Assembly (NCBI RefSeq): GCF_002846495.1
Contig: NZ_PJNE01000001.1
Span: 2,790,001 to 2,854,000 of the forward strand
DNA length: 64,000 nucleotides
Source of the DNA: Phycicoccus duodecadis
Lineage (GTDB): Bacteria > Actinomycetota > Actinomycetes > Actinomycetales > Dermatophilaceae
Direction of reading: 5' to 3'
Made by a program: the position numbers and the translations under genes. The number at the start of each line of letters is the position of its first letter. Position 1 is the stretch's first letter. Positions 17,495 to 26,240 of this stretch are shown here, piece by piece. The notes beneath the pieces were generated by a model that was not told where the DNA came from, did not search any database, and saw nothing but the letters and a program-made list of their open reading frames with translations.

Positions 17495-18130
17495 ATGAGC
17501 CGCCGCCCGAGCTGCGTGGTCCCCACGCTGCGTGACCGCAAGCGCGAGGAGACCCGCCGCGCCATCGCCGGGGCCGCCTACGCGATCGTGCGCGACGCCG
17601 GCGTCGCCGCCGTCACCGCCGACGCCGTGGCCGAGCGCGCCGGCGTCTCGCGCCGCACCTTCTTCAACTACTTCCCCTCGGTCGAGTCGGTGCTCACCGC
17701 CAGCGTCACCGACTTCTTCGCCGCCCTGAGCGAGCGGCTCGACCAGCGCCCCCCCGACGAGGACGTCCTCGACAGCGTCATCTCCGTCGTCGACGACCCG
17801 GGCGACCTCTCCCTCGTCGAGCGGATCGGCGTCCTCGCCGCGGCCGGCGAGACGTCCGCGCACGCCAAGGGCCTGATCCTGGCCGAGTTCCACACCTGGC
17901 TCGACTGGTTCGAGGAGTGGCTGCGCGGCCGCGTCGGCCCCGGGATCAGCGAGGTCCACCTCGCCACCCTGGCCGCGGCCATCCTCGGCAGCGGCGAGGC
18001 CGCCATCCGCGTCTGGTCCCGCGCCGTGGTCGCCGGCCAGCGCCCGCCCGCGTTTCCCGCCGTCCTCGCCGAGTCGCTGGGGCACCTGCGCACCGGCCTG
18101 CTCGACGGTACCCCCACCCGTAGCTCCTGA
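17495..18130 (+). CDS. TetR family transcriptional regulator
   Basis: 211 residues from ATG 17495; an in-frame ATG at 17444 lies inside the operator palindrome and is less likely. The N-terminal helix-turn-helix is RKREETRRAIAGAAYAIVRD through TADAVAERAGVSRRTFFNYFPSVESVL. The C-terminal ligand domain (about 80-205) is helical and unspecific. It lies 25 bases upstream of a MmpL transporter, and the pair looks like a self-regulated export module. Confidence 0.92.
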   Translation: MSRRPSCVVPTLRDRKREETRRAIAGAAYAIVRDAGVAAVTADAVAERAGVSRRTFFNYFPSVESVLTASVTDFFAALSERLDQRPPDEDVLDSVISVVDDPGDLSLVERIGVLAAAGETSAHAKGLILAEFHTWLDWFEEWLRGRVGPGISEVHLATLAAAILGSGEAAIRVWSRAVVAGQRPPAFPAVLAESLGHLRTGLLDGTPTRSS

Positions 18131-18155
18131 CCCCACCCTCCGGAAGGTCCCCTCC

Positions 18156-20798
18156 ATGTCCACCGCCCTGTACCGCCTCGGCCGCTGGTGCGCCGCCCAC
18201 GCGTGGCCCGTCATCGCCGCGTGGCTCGTCGTGCTGGCCGCCGCCGGCACTCTCGCCGGCACCGTCGGCAAGCCCCTGACCAACGAGATCACGATGCCGG
18301 GGACCGCGTTCGAGAAGGTCCTCACGCAGCTCGGCGACGAGATCCCCGCCGCGGCCGGCGGCTTCGGCCGCGTCGTGCTCCGCAGCGACTCCGGCGCGTT
18401 CACCGAGCAGCAGAAGGCCGCGGTGGCCGAGGTGCTGAAGACGTGGGGCACCCTCCCCCACGTCGAGAGCACCGTCGACCCCTTCGCCGCACAGCAGCGG
18501 ATCGACGCCTCCGCCTCGTCGCTGGCCGCCTCGAAGGCCCAGCTCGAGCAGGGACGCACCCAGCTCGCCGCCGGTCGCCAGCAGCTCGAGGCCGCCCGGT
18601 CCCAGCTCAGTGCCGGCGAGGCCTCCCTCGCGCAGCTGAAGGCCGCCGCCCCGTCCGACCCCCGCATCCCGGCCATCGAGGCGCAGGTGGCGCAGGGCCG
18701 CGCCCAGGTCTCCGCCGGGGAGCAGAAGCTCGCACAGTCCCAGGCGCGCCTGGACGCCGGGCAGGCCCAGTACGAGGACGGGCTGGCCGTCGCCGAGGCC
18801 TCGAAGGGCACCCGCCTGGTCAGCGAGGACGGTCGCTACGCCGTCGTGCAGGTCCAGTTCGACACCAACGCCCAGTCCGTGCCCACCGACGACCGCGCCC
18901 GCATCCCCGCGACCGGCGACCCCGTCCTGAAGGCCGCCGGCATCACCCCCTCGTACAGCGTCGAGATCACCCAGGACATCGCCCTGGTCGGCCCCGGCGA
19001 GATCCTCGGCCTCTCCGTCGCCGTCCTCGTGCTGGTCGTCGTGCTCGGCAGCCTGATCGCGGCCGGCCTCCCGCTGCTCGTCGCGCTGCTCGGCGTCGGC
19101 GTCGGGCTGGGCGGGGCGATGGCGATGACCTCGCTGGTCGAGCTCAACAACACCACGCCCGCCCTCGCGCTCATGCTCGGCCTGGCCGTCGGCATCGACT
19201 ACGCGCTGTTCATCGTCAACCGGCACCGCGCCAACATCCTCGGCGGCATGCCCCTGCGCGACTCCATCCCCCGCGCGGTCGCCACGGCGGGCAGCGCGGT
19301 CACCTTCGCCGGCACGACGGTCGTCATCGCCCTGGCCGCGCTGGTGCTGTCGGGCATCCCGATCCTGGCGCAGATGGGGCTGGTCGCGGCCGCCACGGTG
19401 GCCGTCACCGTCCTCGTCGCCGTCACCATCTCGCCGGCCGTGCTGCGGCTGATGGGCACCCGCGTCGTCTCGCGTCGTGGCTGGCGCCGGGCCGGCTTCG
19501 CGACGCCGGGCGACGTCTCAGGCCGCACCACCTCGGGGCACGCCGCCACCGAGGAGCACGGAGGGTGGCACGTCGCCGCAGTCACCCGGCACCCGTGGCT
19601 CACCCTGCTCGGGGTCGTCGGCATCGTGGCGGTCGTCGCGCTGCCCACCCGCTCGATGTTCCTCGGCCTGCCCGACGGCGGCAGCGAGCCCAGCGGCTCG
19701 TCCGCCTACACCGCGTACACGACCATCGCCGACGAGTTCGGGCCGGGGATGAACGGGCCGGTCGTGGCCGTGGCCACCCTGCCGGACGCGTCGGGCCCCC
19801 GTACCGACGCCGAGGTGCTGCACGCCCAGGCGGTCGTCGCGACCGCGTTCAGCGACCTGCCGTCGGTGAGCAGCGTCGTCCCGTTCGGCGTCAGCAAGGA
19901 CACCAGCACGCTGGCGTTCCAGATCGTGCCCACCAGTGGCCCGGCCTCGGAGGAGACCCGCACCACCCTCGACGACATCCGCTCCACCGCCGACCGGCTC
20001 GACCGCCAGGAGGGCATCTCGGTCGGCCTCACCGGCCAGACGGTGGCCAACATCGAGATCTCCGACCGGCTGGCGGGGGCCCTGCCGGGCTACCTCGCGG
20101 TCGTGGTCGGGATGTCGCTGGTCATCCTGCTGCTGGTCTTCCGGTCGGTGGTCGTGCCGCTGATCGCCACCGGCGGGTTCCTGCTGTCGGTCGCCGCGGC
20201 CTTCGGCGCCACCGTGGCCGTGCACCAGTGGGGCTGGCTCGGCGAGTACCTCGGGGTGAGCCAGCCCGGGCCGCTGCTGTCGTTCATGCCGATCATCCTC
20301 ATCGGGGTGCTCTTCGGCCTGGCCATGGACTACCAGATGTTCCTCGTCTCCGGCATGCATGAGGCCCGCGCCCACGGCGAGGACTCGCGCAGCGCCGTGC
20401 GCACCGGGTTCGTCCACGGGGCCCGGGTGGTCTCGGCGGCGGCGGTCATCATGACGTCGGTGTTCCTCGGCTTCGCCTACAGCCACCTCGTGATGGTGCG
20501 GCCGATCGGCTTCGGGCTCGCGGTCGGCGTGCTGGTCGACGCCTTCCTGGTGCGGATGACGCTGACGCCGGCCGTGATGCACCTGCTCGGCGACCGGGCC
20601 TGGTGGATCCCGCGCTGGCTCGACCGGCTGCTGCCCGACCTCGACGTGGAGGGGCTGAAGCTGACCGAGCGGCTCGAGGCCGGGCACTTCGACGGGCCCG
20701 AGCACGCTGCGGGCGCCGACCACGGTTCCGACGGTTCTTCCCGCACCGCGCCCGACCCCGCGCCCGTCAGCGGCGGCGCGCGCTCGGGTGGGCGATGA
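18156..20798 (+). CDS. MmpL/RND-family transporter
   Basis: 880 residues. The first membrane helix is WPVIAAWLVVLAAAGTLAGT. A long extracytoplasmic loop contains an Ala/Gln-rich coiled coil (about 110-205: ASKAQLEQGRTQLAAGRQQLEAAR...). Two bundles of membrane helices follow (about 285-430 and 640-840) with RND motifs (LGLAVGIDYALFIVNRHR and LFGLAMDYQMFLVSGMHE). It is predicted to use proton motive force to export lipids or hydrophobic compounds. It is cotranscribed with TetR. Its last 32 bases overlap the convergent LysR gene. Confidence 0.92.
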   Translation: MSTALYRLGRWCAAHAWPVIAAWLVVLAAAGTLAGTVGKPLTNEITMPGTAFEKVLTQLGDEIPAAAGGFGRVVLRSDSGAFTEQQKAAVAEVLKTWGTLPHVESTVDPFAAQQRIDASASSLAASKAQLEQGRTQLAAGRQQLEAARSQLSAGEASLAQLKAAAPSDPRIPAIEAQVAQGRAQVSAGEQKLAQSQARLDAGQAQYEDGLAVAEASKGTRLVSEDGRYAVVQVQFDTNAQSVPTDDRARIPATGDPVLKAAGITPSYSVEITQDIALVGPGEILGLSVAVLVLVVVLGSLIAAGLPLLVALLGVGVGLGGAMAMTSLVELNNTTPALALMLGLAVGIDYALFIVNRHRANILGGMPLRDSIPRAVATAGSAVTFAGTTVVIALAALVLSGIPILAQMGLVAAATVAVTVLVAVTISPAVLRLMGTRVVSRRGWRRAGFATPGDVSGRTTSGHAATEEHGGWHVAAVTRHPWLTLLGVVGIVAVVALPTRSMFLGLPDGGSEPSGSSAYTAYTTIADEFGPGMNGPVVAVATLPDASGPRTDAEVLHAQAVVATAFSDLPSVSSVVPFGVSKDTSTLAFQIVPTSGPASEETRTTLDDIRSTADRLDRQEGISVGLTGQTVANIEISDRLAGALPGYLAVVVGMSLVILLLVFRSVVVPLIATGGFLLSVAAAFGATVAVHQWGWLGEYLGVSQPGPLLSFMPIILIGVLFGLAMDYQMFLVSGMHEARAHGEDSRSAVRTGFVHGARVVSAAAVIMTSVFLGFAYSHLVMVRPIGFGLAVGVLVDAFLVRMTLTPAVMHLLGDRAWWIPRWLDRLLPDLDVEGLKLTERLEAGHFDGPEHAAGADHGSDGSSRTAPDPAPVSGGARSGGR

Positions 20799-21666
20799 GG
20801 TCCTGGAGCAGCTGCACCGCCCGCTCCGCCGGGGCGGTCGACGCCCCCAGCTGACGCACGACCGCGGCGAGGTGGCGCACCGGGGCCGGCGGGGCGATGG
20901 CGAGTCGTACCACCGAGCCCGGCAGCCCGCGCGCGGCCAGCCCCGGCATCACCGAGATGCCGACCCCCGCGGCCACGAACCCGATGGCGGTGTGGTGGTC
21001 CTGGGCCTGCACGCTGAACCGGGGGCGCAGCCCGACGGCGGCGCAGGCGGCGACCACGATGCGGTGGCAGACGGCCCCCGGCAGGTCGTTGCTCACCCAG
21101 GTCTCACCGCGCAGGTCGGTGAGCGCGACCTCGCCCGCGCCGGCCAGCGGGTGGTCGCGCGGCACGACGACGACGAACGGGTCCTCGGTGAGGCGGACGC
21201 GGCGGTGCCCGGCCGGCGGCGGGGTGTCGGGCGGGTCGATGACGAGGTCGATGTCGGGTCGCGGGCCGCGCTGCTCGAACTCGTTGAGCACCAGCTCGAG
21301 CACCAGGTCGGGGTACTCCGACGAGAGGCGGCGCACCAGCGTGGGCATCCAGGCGGAGCCGGCCGAGGCGAAGTAGCCGATGGTCAGGCGCCCCGACCGG
21401 CCGTCGCGCAGGTCGCCGACCACCTGGTCGAGGCGGCTCCACTCGCCGAGCGGGGCGTCGCTCTGCGCATCCAGGACCAGGGCCGCCTCGGTGGGGACGA
21501 TGCCCCGCCCGGCTCGCTGGAAGAGGGTCAGCCCGGTCTCGCGCTGGAGGGCGGCGAGGTGCTGGCTGACGGCCGAGGAGGTCATCCCGAGGTTGTCGGC
21601 TGCGGCCTGGACGCCGCCGCTCGCGACCACGGAGCGGAAGACGGTGAGACGGTGCGGATCGAGCAT
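20767..21666 (-). CDS. LysR family transcriptional regulator
   Basis: 299 residues from ATG 21666. The N-terminal winged helix (LTVFRSVVASGGVQAAADNLGMTSSAVSQHLAALQRETGLTLFQR) is a textbook LysR domain. The effector domain spans about 90-290 (RLTIGYFASAGSAWMP...DDLPGAVCHRIVVAACAAVG). It diverges from a 55-residue protein gene, with a perfect 22-base palindrome in the spacer. Its 3' end overlaps the MmpL gene. Confidence 0.93.
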   Translation of the reverse strand: MLDPHRLTVFRSVVASGGVQAAADNLGMTSSAVSQHLAALQRETGLTLFQRAGRGIVPTEAALVLDAQSDAPLGEWSRLDQVVGDLRDGRSGRLTIGYFASAGSAWMPTLVRRLSSEYPDLVLELVLNEFEQRGPRPDIDLVIDPPDTPPPAGHRRVRLTEDPFVVVVPRDHPLAGAGEVALTDLRGETWVSNDLPGAVCHRIVVAACAAVGLRPRFSVQAQDHHTAIGFVAAGVGISVMPGLAARGLPGSVVRLAIAPPAPVRHLAAVVRQLGASTAPAERAVQLLQDLIAHPSARRR

Positions 21667-21682
21667 GCACCAAGCATAAGCA

Positions 21683-21704
21683 CCACTACGAGATCTCGTA
21701 GTGG
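21683..21704. promoter_or_regulatory. perfect 22-base palindrome, probable LysR-type operator
   Basis: The half-site CCACTACGAGA is followed immediately by its exact complement. It begins 16 bases upstream of the lysR start and 43 bases before the small divergent gene, so it could control both. Perfect palindromes of this length are rare by chance. Confidence 0.7.
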
Positions 21705-21747
21705 AGCCACGTTGTGCTGAACAGTTGAGAGCGGGATCATTCTTCGT

Positions 21748-21915
21748 ATGAACGCCGCATCGCTCTCCGTCCAGAAGGCCCGTGCCCTCGCCGCCAACCT
21801 CCGCACCGTCCGTCGCGCCGGCCGCGGCTGGGACACCGAGGTCGACCGTGACCTCGTCCGCGAGACCAACGAGCTGTACTACCTCGCCCAGACCTCCGCG
21901 CCCCGCGTGATCTGA
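21748..21915 (+). CDS. small conserved-looking protein (55 residues)
   Basis: ATG 21748 to TGA 21915. The product begins MNAASLSVQKARALAANLR and contains RRAGRGWDTEVDRDLVRETNELYYLAQ. It is basic and helical with no membrane segment. Codon choice is strongly GC3-biased like real genes here, and it diverges from lysR across a perfect palindrome, so I believe it is expressed and LysR-controlled. Function unknown. No close relative comes to mind beyond small proteins found next to LysR genes in actinomycetes. Confidence 0.7.
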   Translation: MNAASLSVQKARALAANLRTVRRAGRGWDTEVDRDLVRETNELYYLAQTSAPRVI

Positions 21916-21993
21916 GCCCGTCCGCGCCCTTCGGCGCGATCCTGACCGACCCTCCGCCCGCCGTGGCCGGGGGTCGTCGTCGTCCCTCGGGGC

Positions 21994-23121
21994 CTAGGCC
22001 GAGCCCCGCACGACGAGCCGGGTGGGGAGCACGGTCTGGGTGGGCACCTCGTCGCCGGCGATGCGGGCCAGAAGCACGTCGGCCATGACCCGCCCCATCC
22101 GGGCCACGGGCTGGTGCACGCTGGTGAGCTCGGGGTCGGTGTGGCGGCACACGGGCGAGTCGTCGAACCCGACCAGCCCGACGTCGTGGGGCGCGCTCAG
22201 CCCGGCGTCGCGCAGCGCCCGGAGGGCGCCCACGGCCATCAGGTCGGAGGCCGCGAACACCCCGTCGGGGGACGGCCCGGCCGCCAGCACCTCGGCCATG
22301 GCGCGACGCCCGCTCTCCTCCGAGTAGTCACCGTAGGCCAGCGCCACGGCGTGGCGGGGATGGCCCGCCTCGGCCGCGGCGTCGAGCGCACCGGCCAGGC
22401 GGTCGCGCCCCGAGGACATGTCCTGCGGCCCGGCCAGCACGGCCAGCCGCCGGCGGCCGGTGGCGACCAGGTGCTGCACGGCGCTGCGCCCCCCGCCCAG
22501 GTTGTCGGCGTCCACCACGGTGCGCGGGCGGGTGGTGGCCGGGCTGCCGCCGCAGACCGTGGGGACGCCACGCGCCTCGAGGAGCTCGGGCAGTGGGTCG
22601 TCGGCATGCAGCGACAGCAGGAGGACACCGTCCACGTGCCGGTCGGTCAGGAAGGACTGTGCCGTCTGCGCCGCCCCCTCGTCGCCCCCCGGGCGCGCCA
22701 TCACCAGCACCAGCTGGAAGCCGGCCTCCCCCAGCCGTGCCCCGATGCCGCGCACCGCGGCGGCGAAGTAGGGCTCGCCGAAGACGCGCTCGTCGGACTC
22801 GGTGACGACCAGCGCGACGGCGTCGGTGCGGCGGCGGACCAGGGCCCGGGCCGCGGCGTTCGGGACGTAGGAGAGGTCGCGCACCGAGGCCAGGACGGCG
22901 CTGCGGGCGGCGAGGCTCACGTGCGGTGAGCCGTTGAGCACGCGGGAGGCGGTGCCCCGCCCCACCCCGGCGGCCCGCGCCACGTCGTCGAGGGTGGGCG
23001 GCCGTCCGGTCCCCGTGCCGGGGCCGGGTTCCCGGTCGGCCCCGGCACGGGTCCCGGACGGGTGGCGCCGGGTGCTCCCGCGGCTCGTGTCGCTCGTCGT
23101 GGGAGCGCTCCCATCCGTCAC
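21994..23121 (-). CDS. LacI family transcriptional regulator
   Basis: 375 residues from GTG 23121. There is a low-complexity leader of about 40 residues, then the LacI headpiece TLDDVARAAGVGRGTASRVLNGSPHVS. The periplasmic-binding-protein-like sugar domain (about 100-370) carries VDGVLLLSLHADDP, GVFAASDLMAVGALRALRDAG and GLVGFDDSPVCRHTDPELTSV. The start is uncertain because there is no good ribosome site. A perfect CebR-like operator lies just inside the coding sequence, suggesting autorepression. It diverges from a zinc alcohol dehydrogenase. Confidence 0.88.
   Translation of the reverse strand: MTDGSAPTTSDTSRGSTRRHPSGTRAGADREPGPGTGTGRPPTLDDVARAAGVGRGTASRVLNGSPHVSLAARSAVLASVRDLSYVPNAAARALVRRRTDAVALVVTESDERVFGEPYFAAAVRGIGARLGEAGFQLVLVMARPGGDEGAAQTAQSFLTDRHVDGVLLLSLHADDPLPELLEARGVPTVCGGSPATTRPRTVVDADNLGGGRSAVQHLVATGRRRLAVLAGPQDMSSGRDRLAGALDAAAEAGHPRHAVALAYGDYSEESGRRAMAEVLAAGPSPDGVFAASDLMAVGALRALRDAGLSAPHDVGLVGFDDSPVCRHTDPELTSVHQPVARMGRVMADVLLARIAGDEVPTQTVLPTRLVVRGSA
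23100..23113. promoter_or_regulatory. LacI-type (CebR-like) operator
   Basis: TGGGAGCGCTCCCA is a perfect 14-base palindrome. It is identical to the site I know for the cellobiose regulator CebR of Streptomyces and to general actinobacterial LacI-family operators. It overlaps the first codons of the lacI gene, in reach of both that promoter and the divergent alcohol dehydrogenase. Confidence 0.75.
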
Positions 23122-23203
23122 CCCAGCAGCATCAGGGGCGTGGGCGGCCCGCGTCAACGACGCGTCCACGACGTGTCCGAACCGTGACCTGGGCCGGCCG
23201 TCC

Positions 23204-23254
23204 CGAACGTGTGTGAAGAACCCGCGGATCCCCCGGAGTTTTCACACACGTTCG
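23204..23254. repeat. inverted repeat, TGTGTGAA family, copy 1
   Basis: CGAACGTGTGTGAA (23204-23217) and TTCACACACGTTCG (23241-23254) are perfectly complementary over 14 bases around 23 bases. The same arm sequence recurs at 36606-36659. Here it lies in the divergent spacer between lacI and the alcohol dehydrogenase gene. Confidence 0.75.
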
Positions 23255-23306
23255 AGGGACAGGAGGCGGCGGCACGGGCCGGCCCGCCCCTGGCAGGCTG
23301 GGGCCC

Positions 23307-24362
23307 GTGCGAGCCCTCGTCTACGACGCCTTCGGCGCGACGCCCCACGTGACCCAGCGGCCCGACCCGGTGGCCGGCCCCGGCGACGCCGTGGTGCGGG
23401 TCGTACGGACCGGGCTGTGCCGCAGCGACTGGCACGGCTGGATGGGCCACGACCCCGACATCGCGACCTTCCCGCACGTGCCGGGCCACGAGCTGGCGGG
23501 GGTCGTCGAGTCCGTGGGCGCCGGGGTGGACGCGGGATGGGTCGGCCGCGCGGTCACGGCCCCCTTCGTCTTCGCGTGCGGCGCCTGCCCCACCTGCGCC
23601 GCGGGCGACGGCCAGGTGTGCCCCCACCAGCGCCAGCCCGGGTTCACCGACCCCGGCAGCTTCGCCGAGCTCGTCGCGGTGCGGGCCGCCGGCACCAACC
23701 TGGTCGCCCTCCCCGACAGCGTGCCCCCTGCCACCGCCGCCGGGCTCGGCTGCCGCGTGGCCACCGCCCACCGGGCGGTCGTGGCCCGCGGGCGGGTCGG
23801 CGCCGGCGAGTGCGTCCTGGTGCTCGGGTGTGGTGGCGTGGGGCTGGCCGCCGTGCAGGTGGCCGCGGCCCGCGGGGCACGGGTGTGCGCCGTCGACGTC
23901 GACGCCACCTCACGCGAGCACGCGCTCGCGGCCGGCGCCGAGACGACGCTCGACGGCTCCGTCCGCGAGGACGACCTCGTGGCCGCCGTGGCCGACTGGT
24001 CGGGCGGCGGGGCGCACCTCGCGGTCGACGCCGTGGGCTCCCCCGCCACCGCGCGCGCCGGCATCCTCGCGCTGCGGCGCCGCGGGCGGCACGTGCAGGT
24101 GGGGCTGCTGCCCCCGAGCGCCGGGCGGGCGGACATCCCGATGGAGCGCGTCATCGGCTGGGAGCTCGACGTCCTGGGCAGCCACGGGATGGCCGCGGCC
24201 GACTACCCCGCACTGTTGGCCGACGTCGCGGCCGGCCACCTCGACCTGGGGCGCCTGACGGCGGCCGGTGAGCCGGTGGGGCTGGAGGAGGCCGGGCGGC
24301 TGCTCACCACGCTGGGGACGACGGCCTCCCGCGGGATGGTGCTGGTCGACCCGACCCGCTGA
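23307..24362 (+). CDS. zinc-dependent alcohol dehydrogenase (MDR family)
   Basis: 351 residues from GTG 23307. The catalytic zinc site is GLCRSDWHG (Cys about 38) with GHELAG (His/Glu about 59-60). Structural zinc cysteines are CGACPTCAAGDGQVC. The Rossmann nucleotide loop is VLVLGCGGVGLAAVQVA, followed by DVDATSREHA. It should oxidise a primary or secondary alcohol, or reduce an aldehyde, with NAD(P). It diverges from LacI and may be its target. Confidence 0.92.
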   Translation: MRALVYDAFGATPHVTQRPDPVAGPGDAVVRVVRTGLCRSDWHGWMGHDPDIATFPHVPGHELAGVVESVGAGVDAGWVGRAVTAPFVFACGACPTCAAGDGQVCPHQRQPGFTDPGSFAELVAVRAAGTNLVALPDSVPPATAAGLGCRVATAHRAVVARGRVGAGECVLVLGCGGVGLAAVQVAAARGARVCAVDVDATSREHALAAGAETTLDGSVREDDLVAAVADWSGGGAHLAVDAVGSPATARAGILALRRRGRHVQVGLLPPSAGRADIPMERVIGWELDVLGSHGMAAADYPALLADVAAGHLDLGRLTAAGEPVGLEEAGRLLTTLGTTASRGMVLVDPTR

Positions 24363-24376
24363 CGGGCGGGCGGTCC

Positions 24377-24640
24377 TCAGGCGAGCGACAGGAAGAGCTT
24401 CTCCATCTGCTCGACGTCCATCGTGCCGGCGGTCTCGGGGTCGGAGAGGCACTGGCGCAGCCCGAGCGCGATGACGGCGAACCCGGCCCGGTCGACGGCC
24501 TTGGAGACCGCCGCCAGCTGGGTGACGACGTCCTGGCACTCGCGGCCGTCCTCGATCATCTTGAGGATGCCGCCGATCTGGCCCTGGGCCCGGCGCAGCC
24601 GCTTGACCACGGCCTGCATCTCGGTGGGGTCGAGCTCCAT
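24377..24640 (-). CDS. CsoR-family repressor with a two-cysteine (CstR-like) site
   Basis: 87 residues from ATG 24640. The all-helical fold is recognisable by MQAVVKRLRRAQGQIGGILKMIEDGRECQDVVTQL. Cys35 and Cys64 are present, but the residue at the CsoR histidine position (60) is Gly. This is the pattern of persulfide-sensing CstR-type proteins and not of copper-sensing CsoR (Cys-His-Cys). It follows a thioredoxin gene by 53 bases in the same direction, consistent with thiol or persulfide control. The sensing chemistry is inferred. Confidence 0.85.
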   Translation of the reverse strand: MELDPTEMQAVVKRLRRAQGQIGGILKMIEDGRECQDVVTQLAAVSKAVDRAGFAVIALGLRQCLSDPETAGTMDVEQMEKLFLSLA

Positions 24641-24693
24641 ACAAGGCCCTCCTGGCCTGCGGGACGGCACGCGCCGTCCGGGGGGATCGGTGC

Positions 24694-25059
24694 TCAGCCG
24701 GCCGAGCGTGCGGCGACCTTGGCGTGGACCTCGTCCATGTCGAGGTCCTTGATCCCCTGCACGACCTGCTCGAGCGCGGCCGGCGGCAGCGCACCGGCCT
24801 GGTGGAACACCAGGATGCCGTCGCGGAAGCCCATGAGGGTCGGGATCGAGGTGATCTGCAGCATCGTGGCGAGCGCCTGCTCGGCCTCGGTGTCGACCTT
24901 GGCGTGCACGACGTCGTCGTGCTTCTCGCTGGAGGCGTCGAACGTGGGGGCGAACTGGCGGCACGGGCCGCACCAGGACGCCCAGAAGTCGACGAGGACG
25001 ATGCCCTGGTCGGTGACGGTCTTCTCGAAGGTCTCGGCCGTGAGGTCGGTCGTTGCCAT
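24694..25059 (-). CDS. trxA: thioredoxin
   Basis: 121 residues from ATG 25059, preceded by AGGAGGAGC. The active site is WASWCGPC (Cys30, Cys33), followed by the cis-proline loop ITSIPTLMGF. The length and fold are those of a classical cytosolic thioredoxin that reduces protein disulfides. It is the first gene of a two-gene unit with the CsoR/CstR-like repressor, so it may be induced under thiol or reactive-sulfur stress. It is probably not the sole thioredoxin of the cell. Confidence 0.93.
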   Translation of the reverse strand: MATTDLTAETFEKTVTDQGIVLVDFWASWCGPCRQFAPTFDASSEKHDDVVHAKVDTEAEQALATMLQITSIPTLMGFRDGILVFHQAGALPPAALEQVVQGIKDLDMDEVHAKVAARSAG

Positions 25060-25241
25060 GGCGGTGCTCCTCCTGGAGGTGTGCGGGAGGCGGCAGTGGT
25101 GGTCGGGCCCCTCCCCGGGGCCCGGGCACTCCGCCCGGATCTGAGGGCACAACGCCACCGGGGGCGGGATTCATCCCGGCCGAACCGCTCGTGGCCCGTT
25201 CCGTGCTCCCCGCCGGGCCGGGCGCGCGGCAGGATGGGCCC

Positions 25242-26240
25242 GTGCCGCACCCCCTGACCGACGCCCTCGGGGCCGCCCTCGCCGACGCCGACACCGGCGC
25301 GCTGCGCCGGGCCACCGCCCGGCTGGTCGAGGTGTACCGCTCGGGGGCTCCGCCCTCCACGCAGGTGCTGGCCGACCCGGTCGCGGCGATGGCCTACGCG
25401 GCCTACCGGATGCCTGCCACCCATGCGGCGCTGACCCGCGCGCTGGGCGAAGCCGGCGGGCTGGGCGCCCTGGCGGGCATCCGCTCGCTGCTCGACGTCG
25501 GGGGCGGCACCGGTGCGGCGCTGTGGGCGGTGGCGGAGGCCGTGCCGGAGCTCGAGCGGGCCACCGTGCTCGACGGGTCGGCCGACGCCCTGGCGCTGGG
25601 CCGGCGCCTCGCCGGGTACGGGCCGCCGGTGGTGGCCGCGGCCGGGTGGGCCCCGGTCGAGCTGGCGACCCGCCCCACCCTGCCCGCGGCCGACCTGGCC
25701 GTCGTGTCGTACGTCCTGGGCGAGCTGGCCGAGGAGCGGCGCGCCGACATCGTCGACGCGGTGGCCGACGCCGCCGGGCGGGTCCTCGTGGTCGAGCCCG
25801 GCACGCCGCGCGGATTCGCCGCGGTGCTGGCCGCGCGCGACCGGCTGGCGGCCGCCGGGTGGCACCTCGTGGCGCCGTGCCCTCAGCCGGGTCCCTGCCC
25901 GGTGGCGGCGCGCTCGGGCGACTGGTGCCACTTCACCGCCCGCCTCGAACGCAGCGCGCTGCACCGCCGCCTCAAGGGTGGGGCGCTCGGGCACGAGGAC
26001 GAGAAGTTCTCGTACGTCCTGGCGTCGCGGGAGCCCCTGCCGCACAGCGACGCCCGCGTGCTGCGGCATCCCGGCTTCCGCAAGGGGATGGTCACCCTCG
26101 AGCTCTGCCGCAGCGACGGCAGCGCCGGGCCGCAGATCGTCACCAAGCGCGACCGGGAGGCCTACCGCCGGGCCCGCGACGTCGACTGGGGGGACGCCTG
26201 GGGCGAGCCCGGGGGCCCGGACGCCGCACACCCCCGCTGA
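25242..26240 (+). CDS. Rsm22-like small ribosomal subunit methyltransferase family protein
   Basis: 332 residues from GTG 25242; the upstream open frame is non-coding in character. The SAM-binding loop is LLDVGGGTGAALWAV, and the acidic second strand is ATVLDGS. The cysteine cluster CPQPGPC...GDWCHF (about 210-228) is the signature of the Rsm22 family, which in mitochondria supports small-subunit assembly and carries Fe-S. The KGGALGHEDEKFSYV region also fits the family. A ribosome-related role is inferred. Confidence 0.85.
   Translation: MPHPLTDALGAALADADTGALRRATARLVEVYRSGAPPSTQVLADPVAAMAYAAYRMPATHAALTRALGEAGGLGALAGIRSLLDVGGGTGAALWAVAEAVPELERATVLDGSADALALGRRLAGYGPPVVAAAGWAPVELATRPTLPAADLAVVSYVLGELAEERRADIVDAVADAAGRVLVVEPGTPRGFAAVLAARDRLAAAGWHLVAPCPQPGPCPVAARSGDWCHFTARLERSALHRRLKGGALGHEDEKFSYVLASREPLPHSDARVLRHPGFRKGMVTLELCRSDGSAGPQIVTKRDREAYRRARDVDWGDAWGEPGGPDAAHPR

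Noticed and set aside
18480..18790. apparent repeats in the MmpL gene
   Set aside because: The repeated Gln/Ala codons encode a coiled coil in the external loop. They are not a separate DNA repeat.
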